Source: Deltaproteobacteria bacterium (GTDB taxonomy: Bacteria; Myxococcota; Kuafuiibacteriia; Kuafuiibacteriales; Kuafuiibacteriaceae). Taken from it: 64,000 nucleotides of DNA. Position 1 is the stretch's first letter; every line of letters starts with the position of its first letter. This document shows, piece by piece, positions 28,757 to 38,400 of the stretch. Under the pieces are notes generated by a model. The model had not been told where the DNA came from, searched no databases, and saw only the letters and a list, made by a program, of their open reading frames with translations. The stretch lies in NCBI GenBank assembly GCA_020632995.1, contig JACKEN010000001.1:1148001-1212000 (forward strand), given 5' to 3'. The translations under genes were made by a program, and so were the position numbers.

Positions 28757-30289
28757 CTACACCGCACTTCGCCGCCGCCGCGACAGGAACAGCACCCCGA
28801 GCAGGGCGAACACCGCGCCCGAACCGAGGCCGGCCGCCCGAACCAGCGCCGCGCCCCGGGACTCCACCCCGCCGCCCGGGCCGAAGGTCGGGGTGTCGGC
28901 GGGGGCCGAGACGCAGCGCAGGCCCTGGGGACCCAGCTGGGCGACCGCGCTCGACGCGCACGCGCACAGGGCCTCACCCCCGCGGGCGAGGCAGGTGCCC
29001 GCGCCGCAGTCCAGGTTGACACACGGATCCGGCGCGCCAGGGGGCTCGGCGGCGCTGAGGCGCTCCGCCGGGGTGCAGGCCACGGAGGGCGTGCCGTCCG
29101 GGCCCTCGATCACCGCCGCCGCCGCGCCCACCGGACAGCGGCAGGAGGCCCGGTCCTCGACCACCACACACTCGGTGGAGGGGCCGCAGAAGTTGAAGGC
29201 GCAGGGGGCGGGGAGGCGGGTCGGCTCCACCTCGTCGCAGACGAGCAGGCTCGGAGCGGCGGCGAGGTCGAGGAGCGGGGAGCTCCGCAAGGTGGGTTGC
29301 GGGTGGGGCCGAAAGGCGGGATCCCGGTCGAGCTGCTCGGCCCCGGTGAGCGCGTACAGGCGCGTGGTGACCCGGTCGTCGGGCTCGGTCACCACCGCCT
29401 CGATCGCGAACACGTGGCCGGAGCCCGCCGCGCAGGCGCGGGCCACCCACGGGCCGTAGCTGGTGCGCCCCTGGTCGTCGAAGAGGATCTCGTCGGTGAG
29501 CGGGGTGATGCCCACCCAGTTCTCGGCCAGCGAGGGGCCGTCGGCGGTCAGCAGCACCCGCAGGTCGAGGCGCACGTCGACCTGGGGCGCGGTGATCCGG
29601 AGCGGCAGGCTGGGTTGCGTGTCGGGGGGGAGGCGGAGCCGGAGCACCGGGAGGCGCCGGGCCCCCGGATCGCTCGCCGCCTCCACCCACAGCACGGGGC
29701 CGGGGCGGGGGAGGGCCTCGACCAGGGCCGCGGCGCTGGCGGCGGACACCGCCTGGTTCGCGTCGCGGAGCGCCGAGACCAGCGCGGCGCCGCTGATCCC
29801 CTCGAAGACCTCGAGGTGGCTGATCGTCGCGCGTCCGGCGCCTCGGACGGTCACCGGGATCTGGGCCACGGGCGCCTCGGGGTGGGCCAGGGTCGGCGCC
29901 GCGGCGGGCGGGGGCGGGTCGCCGCAGCCGCACCCGGCGCTGCTCGCCGTGGCCTTGACCGGGCACCCCTCGGGGAGCGGCAAGGTGACCTGCCAGGCGG
30001 TGGCGTCCTCCCGCGCGTCGAGGGCCTCCGGGGTGGCCTCCTCCACCTGGGCCAGGGGGAGGGCGGGGAGGGGGAGCACCCAGACCACTCGGGTCGCGGT
30101 GCCGGTGAGCTCCAGCGCCACCTCCAGGGTCAGGGCCTCGGGCCCCGCGTCGAACGCGGCGAGCACCGAGCGGACGTGGACCGTGCCCGGCGCGGACGCG
30201 AAGGCCGCCCCGGTGGCGTGGGCCACCGCGGGGGCGGCGAGCAGGGCGGCGAGGGCGAGCCCCGGGCATGTCCAACGTCGTGCGGCCAT
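28757..30289 (-). CDS. DUF2330 exported protein with EGF-like Cys modules
   Basis: A 510-residue protein. After a signal peptide (ALLAAPAVAHA) comes a DUF2330-like domain with VVWVLPLPALPLAQVEE and later DEILFDDQGRTSYGPWVAR. Two small Cys-rich modules follow (CAFNFCGPSTECVVVEDRASCRC and CVNLDCGAGTCLARGGEALCAC, given here as landmarks of EGF-like spacing). The C-terminus has a transmembrane helix followed by RRRRSAV, a cell-surface sorting or anchor signal. DUF2330 has no known activity to my knowledge. The likely location is the outer surface. The non-coding repeat cluster lies just upstream. Confidence 0.85.
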   Translation of the reverse strand: MAARRWTCPGLALAALLAAPAVAHATGAAFASAPGTVHVRSVLAAFDAGPEALTLEVALELTGTATRVVWVLPLPALPLAQVEEATPEALDAREDATAWQVTLPLPEGCPVKATASSAGCGCGDPPPPAAAPTLAHPEAPVAQIPVTVRGAGRATISHLEVFEGISGAALVSALRDANQAVSAASAAALVEALPRPGPVLWVEAASDPGARRLPVLRLRLPPDTQPSLPLRITAPQVDVRLDLRVLLTADGPSLAENWVGITPLTDEILFDDQGRTSYGPWVARACAAGSGHVFAIEAVVTEPDDRVTTRLYALTGAEQLDRDPAFRPHPQPTLRSSPLLDLAAAPSLLVCDEVEPTRLPAPCAFNFCGPSTECVVVEDRASCRCPVGAAAAVIEGPDGTPSVACTPAERLSAAEPPGAPDPCVNLDCGAGTCLARGGEALCACASSAVAQLGPQGLRCVSAPADTPTFGPGGGVESRGAALVRAAGLGSGAVFALLGVLFLSRRRRSAV

Positions 30290-30360
30290 CGTGCGCTACC
30301 GCACACTATGCGGGGCCCGAGCCGTGCGCAGGAAGGGGCTCCGAATCCCACCTGGGGAAG

Positions 30361-30746
30361 CCTGGCTCCCAAAGCCCATCTCCAAGGCCTGCCCCTCATC
30401 CCGAGGCCTGGCTCCCAAAGCCCGTCTCCAAGGCCTGCCCCTCAGCCCGAGTGCCCGAGGCCTGGCTCCTGAAGCCTGTCTCTGATGCGTGGAGCCTGAA
30501 GCACGTCTCTGATGCCTGGCCCCTGAAGCAGTCTCTGATGCCCGATGCCTGGCTCCTGAAGCCTGCCTCTGGCTCCTGAAGCCTGCCTCTGATGCCTGGC
30601 ACCACGCGTCGAACGGCAGCGCGGGATCTCCACCGCGCTCTCGAGGCCCACGCGACGCCGTCAGCTTCAGGCCTCAGAGACAGGACTCACGACCCAAGCC
30701 CCAGGTTTCAGCCCTGCCGGCATGTCTCGGGCTTCAGGACCCAGGT
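30361..30746. repeat. Imperfect direct repeat array followed by inverted copies
   Basis: This fills most of the 490-base gene-free stretch 30290-30779. From 30361 to about 30602 there are about seven to eight imperfect units of roughly 27 bases with core CCTGGCTCCTGAAGCC followed by TGTCTCTGATG; the first two units are a CCCAAAG variant. From 30661 to 30746 diverged copies lie in the opposite orientation (for example GGGCTTCAGGACCCAGG at 30729-30745, and CTTCAGGCCTCAGAGACAGG at 30665-30684). The arms could pair in a long imperfect hairpin. ORFs on both strands within it are by-products of the 27-base period. Between the arms (30603-30660) I see nothing recognisable. Confidence 0.8.
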
Positions 30747-30779
30747 GAGGCTCCAAAGCTGCGATCGCGGTGGCGCGGC

Positions 30780-32057
30780 CTAGATCGGGTCCCCCACCAG
30801 GCCCCAGAGCGCCGCCACCCCCGCCACCGTGACCCCCGCCGCGAGGAGGCAGAGCAGGCCATAGCTCCCGTCGGTCCTGGCCCAGATGACCCCACCGAGG
30901 GCGGCCCCCAGGCCGGTGCCCACTTGATTGAAGGTGTTCCGGATCGCGGCCAGCGCCCCCCGGCGCTCCGGGGGCACCACCTCCAGGGCCAGGGTCTGGA
31001 AGGGCGAGGAGCGGGAGGTGCCGGCGAGCATCGCGAGGAAGAAGACCACCAGGGTGGGGAGAGCGGCGGGCCAACCCACGTTGCCCAGGTGCGCGAAGCC
31101 GTCGGCGCCCACCACCGCGCCGAGCGACTGCCCGAGCTGAAAGCTCGTCGGCATGATGACTTGCATCAACGCCATCAGGAGGCTGCCCGCCACCACCATG
31201 CGCACCCGCCCGAAGCGGTTCGACAGCCGCCCGGCCAGGGGCCCGCCGAAGATCGCGGCGGGGCCGCCCACCGCGTAGACGAGGCCGCGGGTGGCGGTGT
31301 CGAAGGCGTACTCCCGCTCCAGCCACGGGCTGGCGTAGACCATGAACATGGTCATGCTCGCCCCGATGGTGGCGGACATCAGGAGCACCCCGACCGCGCG
31401 GCGATCGAGGAGGAGGGCCCGGTAGCCCACGAACGCGCTCCGCACCGAGAGGGTGGTGCTCCGCTGCTCGTAGCGCGGGCGCGGGAGCAGGAAGAGCAGG
31501 GCCGCGCCTACCCCGGTCGCGAACACCGCGTAGACGAAGAACATGCGCGACCAGCCCACCGCGGCGGCCAGGGCCGAGCCCAGCGGCACCGAGAAGATGA
31601 GCGAGAGGAAGAAGCCGCTCATCACCCAGCCCATCGCCACCGCGCGCTGGCGCGGGGCGAAGTGATCCCCCACGAAGCAGGTGGTGGAGGTCACCAGGAG
31701 CCCGGCGCCGGCCCCGGCGAGGAGGCGGGCGCCCACCATGGTGATGAAGCTGCTCGAGAGGCCGCACGCCACCGTGCCGAGGGTCAAGGTGAACAGGCCG
31801 GCGAGCAGGATCGGGCGGCGGCCGAAGCGGTCCGAGATCGGGCCGAAGATCAGCGCGAAGCCGGCGGTGGCGGTGGCGTAGGCGGTGACCCAGAGGCCGG
31901 CGGTGTCGACCCCGACCCCGAGATCCCGGGCCAGGGTGGGGAGGATCGGGGTGATGATCAGCATGTCCGCGCCGGAGGTGAAGAGCACCAGGCACAGGAT
32001 GAGGATCACGCGCCGATCGGGGCCCTCCAGGTCGGCGAACAGGCTCAGGCGGCTCAC
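30780..32057 (-). CDS. Major facilitator superfamily transporter
   Basis: A 425-residue protein with about twelve hydrophobic helices. The MFS loop 2-3 signature reads GPISDRFGRRPILLAG, and a second copy after helix 8 reads GRLSNRFGRVRM. The pattern is like drug:H+ antiporter 12-helix efflux pumps. Substrate specificity is not predictable. I chose the GTG at 32057 (VSRLSLFADLEGPDRR), with GAGGCG as Shine-Dalgarno; a longer ORF upstream is low in coding character. The gene is divergent from the YkgJ-like gene. Confidence 0.9.
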   Translation of the reverse strand: MSRLSLFADLEGPDRRVILILCLVLFTSGADMLIITPILPTLARDLGVGVDTAGLWVTAYATATAGFALIFGPISDRFGRRPILLAGLFTLTLGTVACGLSSSFITMVGARLLAGAGAGLLVTSTTCFVGDHFAPRQRAVAMGWVMSGFFLSLIFSVPLGSALAAAVGWSRMFFVYAVFATGVGAALLFLLPRPRYEQRSTTLSVRSAFVGYRALLLDRRAVGVLLMSATIGASMTMFMVYASPWLEREYAFDTATRGLVYAVGGPAAIFGGPLAGRLSNRFGRVRMVVAGSLLMALMQVIMPTSFQLGQSLGAVVGADGFAHLGNVGWPAALPTLVVFFLAMLAGTSRSSPFQTLALEVVPPERRGALAAIRNTFNQVGTGLGAALGGVIWARTDGSYGLLCLLAAGVTVAGVAALWGLVGDPI

Positions 32058-32181
32058 GGGACGCCTCAGGTCACCACGCCGGCGCGGGTTCCTCAACCGC
32101 GGCGTCGAGCCCCCGGGGTTGCCTTGGGACGCGCTCTGACCCGTGCGAGTTTCCCGCTGGCCTGCTACAGAGATCCGGCGA

Positions 32182-32718
32182 ATGGGTGCGCGGAGCGGCA
32201 TGGGGGCCGAGGAGGCCGCGGCGGCGCTGGTGGCGCTCCACGCCGAGGTGGACGCCGAGGTCGCGCCGCTCGTGACCCGGCACGGCGCCCGCCTGACCTG
32301 CCAGAAGGGCTGCAGCCAGTGCTGCGTCGACGATCTCACCGTGTTCGAGGTCGAGGCGGCCCGGATCCGGGCGAACCACGCGGCCCTGCTCGCCGAGGGC
32401 CAGCCCCACCCGGCGGGGGCGTGCGCGTTCCTCGACGAGGCGGGGGCCTGCCGCATCTACCCCGACCGCCCCTACGTGTGCCGCACCCAGGGCCTGCCCC
32501 TTCGGTGGGAGGACGAGGACGACGCGGGGGCGTGGGTGGAGCGGCGAGACATCTGCGCCCTCAACGAGGCGGGCGAGCCCGACCTGGTCGCCCTGCCGGC
32601 CGAAGACTGCTGGACCCTGGGCCCGGTGGAGGGCCGCCTCGCGACACTGCAGGTTCGGTTGACAGGCCGCCCCGATCGAGTGCGGCTCCGTGACCTCTTC
32701 GAGGTGGCCGCGACCTAG
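32182..32718 (+). CDS. YkgJ-type Cys-cluster protein
   Basis: A 178-residue protein with the zinc/iron-chelating CxxxCxxCC pattern CQKGCSQCCVDD near residue 39 and a later CRIYPDRPYVCRTQGLPL, both diagnostic of the YkgJ/Fli-B-like Cys-cluster family. The cluster probably binds a metal. The family's activity is not settled. The start is taken as the ATG at 32182; an ATG at 32200 is also possible. The stop is 2 bases before the Hsp70-like gene, so the two are in one operon. Confidence 0.88.
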   Translation: MGARSGMGAEEAAAALVALHAEVDAEVAPLVTRHGARLTCQKGCSQCCVDDLTVFEVEAARIRANHAALLAEGQPHPAGACAFLDEAGACRIYPDRPYVCRTQGLPLRWEDEDDAGAWVERRDICALNEAGEPDLVALPAEDCWTLGPVEGRLATLQVRLTGRPDRVRLRDLFEVAAT

Positions 32719-32720
32719 CC

Positions 32721-34415
32721 ATGTGGGCCATCGATCTGGGAACCACCAACACCGGCGTGGCGCGGTGGAGCGAGGCCGAGGCCCGGCCTCGGCTCGTGGA
32801 GCTCGCCGAGGTGTGCCGCAGCCCGGGGAGCGAGGATCACCTCGAGGCGCCGCTCCTGGTGCCCACCCTGGTGCACGCGTTCGAGCAGGTGGACTTCTGG
32901 GCCCGCGTCGGCCAGTGGCCGCCCCTGGCCAAGAGCGTGTTCTGGGGCCACTCGGCGGTCATCGGCAAGAAGGCGCAGGACGCGAACCGGGGCAAGGTGA
33001 GCCCCAGCTTCGCGCGCTCCTTCAAGCCCTTCCTGGGCCGCTCGCCCCTGCGCACCCTGGCCCGGGTGGGGAAGCGCCCCATCTCCGCCCGCGACGTGGC
33101 CCGGCTCTTCATCCGTGAGCTCCTCTTCGAGGTGAAGGAGGCCACCGGCGAGCGCATCCGGGATCTGGTGGTCACCACCCCGGTGGAGGCCTACGAGTCC
33201 TACCGGGCCGAGCTGAGCGCGATCTTCAAGGCCTTCGGGGTGCGCCGGGTGCGCTTCCTGGACGAGCCGGTGGCGGCGGCGCTCGGCTACGGCCTGACGC
33301 TCAAGCAGAACCGGGTGGCCCTGGTGGTGGACTTCGGGGGCGGCACCCTCGACGTGGCCGCGGTCTCGCTCACCGCGAAGGGGGTGGCCGAGGGCAACTG
33401 CGAGGTGCTGGGCAAGGAGGGCCGGCCCCTGGGCGGCAACCTGGTGGACCGGTGGCTCATGGGCGAGTTCTGCCAGCGCCTCGGCTACCCGGTGCCGAAG
33501 GACGCGGACGACGACGACGCCTCGCTGTGGACCCGGATGATGCTGGAGGAGACCTGCCGGGTGAAGGAGGCGGTCTTCTTCCGCGAGAAGGAGGTCTTCG
33601 TCCCCACGCCGCCGGACGAGCTGGCCCGCTTCGAGGAGCGGATCCGCGGCGAGTCGAGCACCCTGACCGTGACCCGGGAGGATGTGCAGGAGATCTTGCG
33701 AAAGCGCGGGCTCTACGACGCGCTCTCGGAGTGCGTGGACGGAGCGCTCGCCCAGGCGCGGCAGCACGGGGTCGACGAGGCGGACGTCGAGGACGTCCTC
33801 ATGGTGGGGGGCTCCACGCTCCTGCCCGGGGTCTATCCCGCCCTGGAGGAGCGCTTCGGGCGCGACCGGGTGCGGGCCTGGCAGCCCTTCGAGGCGGTGG
33901 CCTATGGCGCCGCGGTGTTCGCGGCCGACGCCTCGCAGCAGTCAGACTTCATCGTGCACGACTACGCGTTCGTGACCCACGACCTGAAGACGCACGAGAA
34001 GCAGTACGCGATCATCGTCCCCCACGGCACGCGCTTCCCCACCGCCACCGACTTCTGGAAGCGCCAGCTCGTGCCCACGTGCTCGCTCGGCGAGCCCGAG
34101 ACGATGTTCAAGCTGGTGATCTGCGAGGTGGGCCGGGACTACGAGGGCGATCGCAAGTTCACCTGGGACGCGGAGGGTAGGTTGCACAAGCTCGGCGGGC
34201 GCGAGGGCGCGAGCCGCGAGCCCCTGGTGGTGCCCCTGAACGAGTCCAACCCCACGCTCGGCTACCTGAAGCCGCCCCACATGCCCAACGACAAGCGGCC
34301 GCGCCTCGAGATCTCCTTTGGCGTAAACGCGGATCGCTGGCTCTGTGCGACGGTGTACGACCTCTACACGAAGCGCTTCATGATGCGCGAGGAGCCGGTG
34401 GTCCGCCTCCTCTGA
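32721..34415 (+). CDS. Hsp70-family protein (short, DnaK-like ATPase)
   Basis: A 564-residue protein with the Hsp70/actin ATPase: phosphate-1 MWAIDLGTTNTGVARW at the N-terminus, phosphate-2 LVVDFGGGTLDVAAVS (about 198-213), and the adenosine motif LMVGGSTLLPGVYP (about 359-372). The last 150 residues are beta-rich but do not match the canonical substrate-binding domain and lack the usual lid. That places it with divergent Hsp70 relatives. It lies between the YkgJ-like gene and an SGNH hydrolase gene. A client linked to the Cys-cluster protein is a guess. Confidence 0.88.
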   Translation: MWAIDLGTTNTGVARWSEAEARPRLVELAEVCRSPGSEDHLEAPLLVPTLVHAFEQVDFWARVGQWPPLAKSVFWGHSAVIGKKAQDANRGKVSPSFARSFKPFLGRSPLRTLARVGKRPISARDVARLFIRELLFEVKEATGERIRDLVVTTPVEAYESYRAELSAIFKAFGVRRVRFLDEPVAAALGYGLTLKQNRVALVVDFGGGTLDVAAVSLTAKGVAEGNCEVLGKEGRPLGGNLVDRWLMGEFCQRLGYPVPKDADDDDASLWTRMMLEETCRVKEAVFFREKEVFVPTPPDELARFEERIRGESSTLTVTREDVQEILRKRGLYDALSECVDGALAQARQHGVDEADVEDVLMVGGSTLLPGVYPALEERFGRDRVRAWQPFEAVAYGAAVFAADASQQSDFIVHDYAFVTHDLKTHEKQYAIIVPHGTRFPTATDFWKRQLVPTCSLGEPETMFKLVICEVGRDYEGDRKFTWDAEGRLHKLGGREGASREPLVVPLNESNPTLGYLKPPHMPNDKRPRLEISFGVNADRWLCATVYDLYTKRFMMREEPVVRLL

Positions 34416-34434
34416 GCTGTTCTCGGCGGGGGGG

Positions 34435-35115
34435 GTGACGGGGGAGTTGGGGGCTGCTAGGACCGGCTCGGTGGTCCGGAGCGCAGCGGCAGTCCGACTC
34501 GACACGTACGTGGCCCTCGGGTCGTCGTCCACGTGCGGCACGGGCGCGAGCGACCCCCACACGAAGGGCTACGTGGCGCTCCTCGCGAAGGCGCTGGGCG
34601 AGCGCTTCCCGGAGCTGGAGCTCTACAACCTCGGGCGCTCGGGGGCTCGGCTGGGTGACTACCTGGCCCGCTGGGAGGACGTCCGCGACGCGCGCCCCTC
34701 GCTGATCACCGTGTTGCCCTTCACCGACTTCGCGAAGTCGCCGATCTCGAGCTTCGAGCCCGCGGTCTCGCGCCTGTTCGACGAGGTCGCGGCGCTGGTC
34801 GACGAGCGGGTGCGCGAGGGCGGGAACTGCCACGTCTTCTTCGGCGACCTCCGCATCGACCCCGCGTACGTGGCGGGCGCCGACGGCGGGGGCGACGGGC
34901 CGCGCTACCGGCCCTCGGACTACGCGATGCTGGCCGAGAAGAACGGGGTGGTGGCCCGCCTGGCCGAGGCCTGCTCGGCCGTGACCCTGGTGCCGGTCAT
35001 CGACCAGAACGCGGTGCACCCCGAGTGGATCGGCGCGGGCGGGCACCCCAACGACCTGGGCCACGCATACATCGCGGGCTGCTTCCGGAAGGCCATCGAG
35101 GCCTGGCTCGCCTAG
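34435..35115 (+). CDS. SGNH/GDSL-type hydrolase
   Basis: A 226-residue protein. Block I is VALGSSSTCGTG, where the usual GDS is GSS, so the nucleophile Ser is kept but the Asp is replaced. LYNLGRSGARLGDYLA is the Gly block. GGHPNDLGHAYI near the end supplies the Asp-x-x-His pair of block V. The Asn of block III is not obvious. It has no signal peptide, so it is probably cytoplasmic; an esterase or lipase/acylhydrolase role is likely. The listed start is a GTG; a GTG at 34471 would remove 12 poorly conserved residues. The stop overlaps the convergent gene by four bases. Confidence 0.8.
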   Translation: MTGELGAARTGSVVRSAAAVRLDTYVALGSSSTCGTGASDPHTKGYVALLAKALGERFPELELYNLGRSGARLGDYLARWEDVRDARPSLITVLPFTDFAKSPISSFEPAVSRLFDEVAALVDERVREGGNCHVFFGDLRIDPAYVAGADGGGDGPRYRPSDYAMLAEKNGVVARLAEACSAVTLVPVIDQNAVHPEWIGAGGHPNDLGHAYIAGCFRKAIEAWLA

Positions 35116-35444
35116 CCTTCGTCGTCCAGCGCGTCGACGTCGTCCGGCACCGCCACCCCGGCGTGGGGTGGTGGCAAGCTGACCTGCACGGGCGGGGTCT
35201 GCTTCGCCATCCGCCGGTAGCTGTACAGCCCGGCGTCCGGGAGCATCATCCCCATGCGCTCGAGGTGCTGGGCGAGCAGGATGAAGAGGGTCTCGACCTC
35301 GTCGGGGTCGAAGCCCTCGTCCATCAGGTCGTCGACGAAGTCGATCGAGTTGATCGCGTGGGCCTTCGAGCGCAGGTCGTCGCCCGACAGCCCCGCGATG
35401 TAGTGGGCCCACTCCTCGAGGCTGCTAGGCCTGGTCGTCGACAT
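35112..35444 (-). CDS. Small uncharacterised protein next to the SNF2 gene
   Basis: A 110-residue acidic protein with no domain I know. Residues 7-70 look helical (SLEEWAHYIAGLSGDDLRSK, then DDLMDEGFDPDEVETLFILL); the tail is disordered and ends in DDVDALDDEG. Its ATG at 35444 lies inside the end of the SNF2 gene (20-base overlap) and has a good GAGGAGA Shine-Dalgarno, so translation is coupled. It may be a partner or regulator of the SNF2 ATPase. The evidence for that is position only. Confidence 0.75.
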   Translation of the reverse strand: MSTTRPSSLEEWAHYIAGLSGDDLRSKAHAINSIDFVDDLMDEGFDPDEVETLFILLAQHLERMGMMLPDAGLYSYRRMAKQTPPVQVSLPPPHAGVAVPDDVDALDDEG

Positions 35445-38400
35445 CTCGTTCTCCTCGCGGCCGCGCGCGTTGCAGGCGCGGCGACACCATCAGCTCCAGG
35501 GTCTCCCGGTCGAGCTTCAAGAACGCGGTGTTCTGGGCCCGCATCTCGAACCACTCCGCCCCCAGCTCCATGGTCTGGGCCGCCTTGATCACCGAGTTGA
35601 ACAGCTCGCCCTCCAGCACCTGGTGGTACCGGCGCACCTCGTCGAGGGTCCCGTCGAGGCCGTGCTTGGGATCGTCGTACACCGCGTCGAGGACGTACTC
35701 GGTCACCGGGTTCTCCTGCCCCTGACGCCACAATCGCGCGGTGCGCTGGTTCATGTCCTCGCTGCACCAGGTGTCCCGGTCGAGGTGGACCGCGGTGTCG
35801 AAGGCCTGGAGGTTCTGCCCGGTCTGATAGGTCTGCCCGAGCAGGGTGGCGGACTGCACGTCCTCGTGGGGCGAGAGCACCTCGGCGAGCACGAACTGCT
35901 GCCACTGGGACGGCGGGTAGTGCCGGTTGGTGGTCTTGTTCGAGGGCGCGTCGGGGTCGTTCCGGTAGGCCTTCTGGCGGAACGGCAAGGTGTGTTGCCC
36001 GAGCTCGGTGAGCTCCTTGCCGTTCTTGAACACCCGGATGCTGTCGTTCAAGCAGGCGGCGTGGAGCTTGCCGGGGATGCGCCGTGACATCTGCTCCGCC
36101 GTCTTCAGCACCATCTCACGATCGTCCGAGAACAGGATGGCGCGGCTCGTGCCCCCCGACGCCCGCAGGCGGTCCTTCACGATGCGGGCCGCCGCGTCGA
36201 TCTTCGGGTAGCCGGCCCCCGGGACCAGCTTCTCGGGCATGTTCGCGAGGTCGTTCAGCTCCTTGATCACGCTGGCCATGCCGATGCCCATTGCGCGGGC
36301 GATGCGCTTGTCCTTCGCGTCGGGGTTGGTGCGCACCCGCGCACGCCCCTTGTCGTCCACGTACTCCTCGAGCACGCCCTTGTCGCGGAACAGGGAGACC
36401 ATGCCCTCCATCGCCTTGCCGAAGGCCCTGGCGCTCTTCCGGTACGCCTTCTCGACCTCGGGCGGCATGATCACCGCCTCGCTGTGCTGCTCGAGCGGCG
36501 GCAGGGGCGCCTCGGCGAGGTCCCGCTTGTCGGCGTAGAACACGTTCCGCTTCACCCACGTGTGCAGGTCGCGTTGCGCCAGCGGGTCGTCCTTGAGCCC
36601 CACGATGCGCCCGCCGAAGGTCTCGCAGAAGCGAGCCTTGAACTTGCGCATCTCCCAGCGGTTCTGCTTGCCCTCGGTGCGGTGCGACAGGTCGATGTTG
36701 TTGGCCACGCACGACAGCACGTAGGCCTCCATCGGGTTCTTCTCCATCGGGCTCGCGGTGAGGCAGATCTTGTGCGGGTGGTTCAGGGCCAGGGCCGCCT
36801 GCGCGGTCTTGTTGCCGGGGTTCTTGAGGGCCTGGGCCTCGTCGAAGAACACCGCCCCGTAGCGCTCGGGCCGGAACGGCTTGCCCCCCAGCTTCTTCGT
36901 GTTCGACGCGTTCCTGAACTGGGCGTAGCTCATCACGTCCACCCGGCGCAGCAGCTCGTCCGCCGCCTCTCGGGTCATGAAGCGGTGGATCTCCTTCGCC
37001 AGGTTCCCGCGCAGGGCGGGCGGGCAGACGAAGAGGAACTTGCCGTTGGTCCCGTCGGAGTCGCCCAGGCCGTCCCGCAGCATCTTCTGCATGGTGGCGA
37101 TCGCGGTGAGCGTCTTCCCCATCCCGGTGTCGAGGGCGCACACCCCGCGCCCGCCGTTCGCCTCGAGCCACGCGATCGCCTGGCGCTGCTTCGAGCTGAG
37201 CGCCACCGGCCGCACCTCGCCGTCCGGCCCCGACATGCGGCGCTTGAAGCCGCCGATCTTGTCGAGCCCGTACAGCTCGAGGTTCTCGGGCGCCGCCGCC
37301 TGCTCGGCCTCCGCCAGCTCGCGGTAGTAGCCCTTCACCGAGCTCAGGGCCTGGCTCGACAGCGACACGCTCTTCAGGGTGTCGCGCACCACCGCGAAGT
37401 CCTTCGGGTCGAAGTAGAACGAGGTGTTCTTGGAGCCCGCCACGTACTGGATCGACGGGATCCGCTCGGAGAGCTTGCGGATGGCCTGCCGCAGCTCGGT
37501 CCACTCGCCCTGCTTGAAGGGCATCATCAAGAAGAGCTTGTCCCGGAGGGCCCCGCGCTCCTGCTTCTGGGTCACCGTGATGTACGGCTCCTGGTCCGCC
37601 AGCTCAGGGCGCCGCGGGAGCTTCGTGCTCCGGCCGGTGGCGGGCTCGTAGGTGTACGCCGCGCCCTCGATCATGCGCCCGTTCTGGTTCACGAGCTGGT
37701 CGACGTAGAGGCCCTTGAAGCGCCCCTCGACCACCACGTCGGCCCCCTCGTGGGCCTTCACCGGGAGGATGCGCGTCAACCCGGATTGCTTCGCGCGGTC
37801 GTCGGTGAGGCTGGCGAAGCGCACCTCGCCCAAGAGGGCGTCCACCACCGCGTCCGGGAGCCGCTCCAGCGCCTCCACCGAGACCTCCGCCGCCTCACCC
37901 CGCTCCGCCACCTTCTTGGCCTCGAGGTAGGCTCGGCGCTCGGTGAGGAACGTCTCCATCGGCAGCGCCCCGTGGTAGGGCGAGAACACCACCTCTTCAC
38001 CCGTGGCGCGGTCCGCGCCCACCGTCACCAGCGCGCCCAGGATGCGCTTGGTCTCGGGCTCGAGGTTGTTCCTCGCGCAGACCTTCTGCACGTTGGCGTC
38101 GTACTCCGCGAAGGTCGCCTTGCGTCGGACCGCGATCTCGTAGGCGGCCGGGTCCTCCTGCTCGAGCTTCGCGAGGGCCTTCTCGTTGGCGCGCATCGCG
38201 CGCAGCACGACGAAGCCGCTCGCGCCGTCCTCGGCCGCGCCGGTGATGTACACCCCGCGGGCCCGGGCCACGTCGACCAGGAGCGGCACGAGCACCTGGT
38301 TCACCTTGTAGAGGTCCCGCGGCGATGCCTCTCGCTTCACCACCTGCTTGAGGAGCGGGGCCAGCTCGTCCCGGGCCGCGAAGAGGCGGTTCACCAGCGG

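Noticed and set aside
30361..30602. Possible CRISPR array
   Set aside because: Units are contiguous and imperfect with no unique spacers, and there are no cas genes in the window.
30396..30651. Short minus-strand ORFs in the repeat cluster with a periodic peptide
   Set aside because: The 27-base unit is a multiple of three, so frames stay open by repetition. No start signal or domain supports coding.
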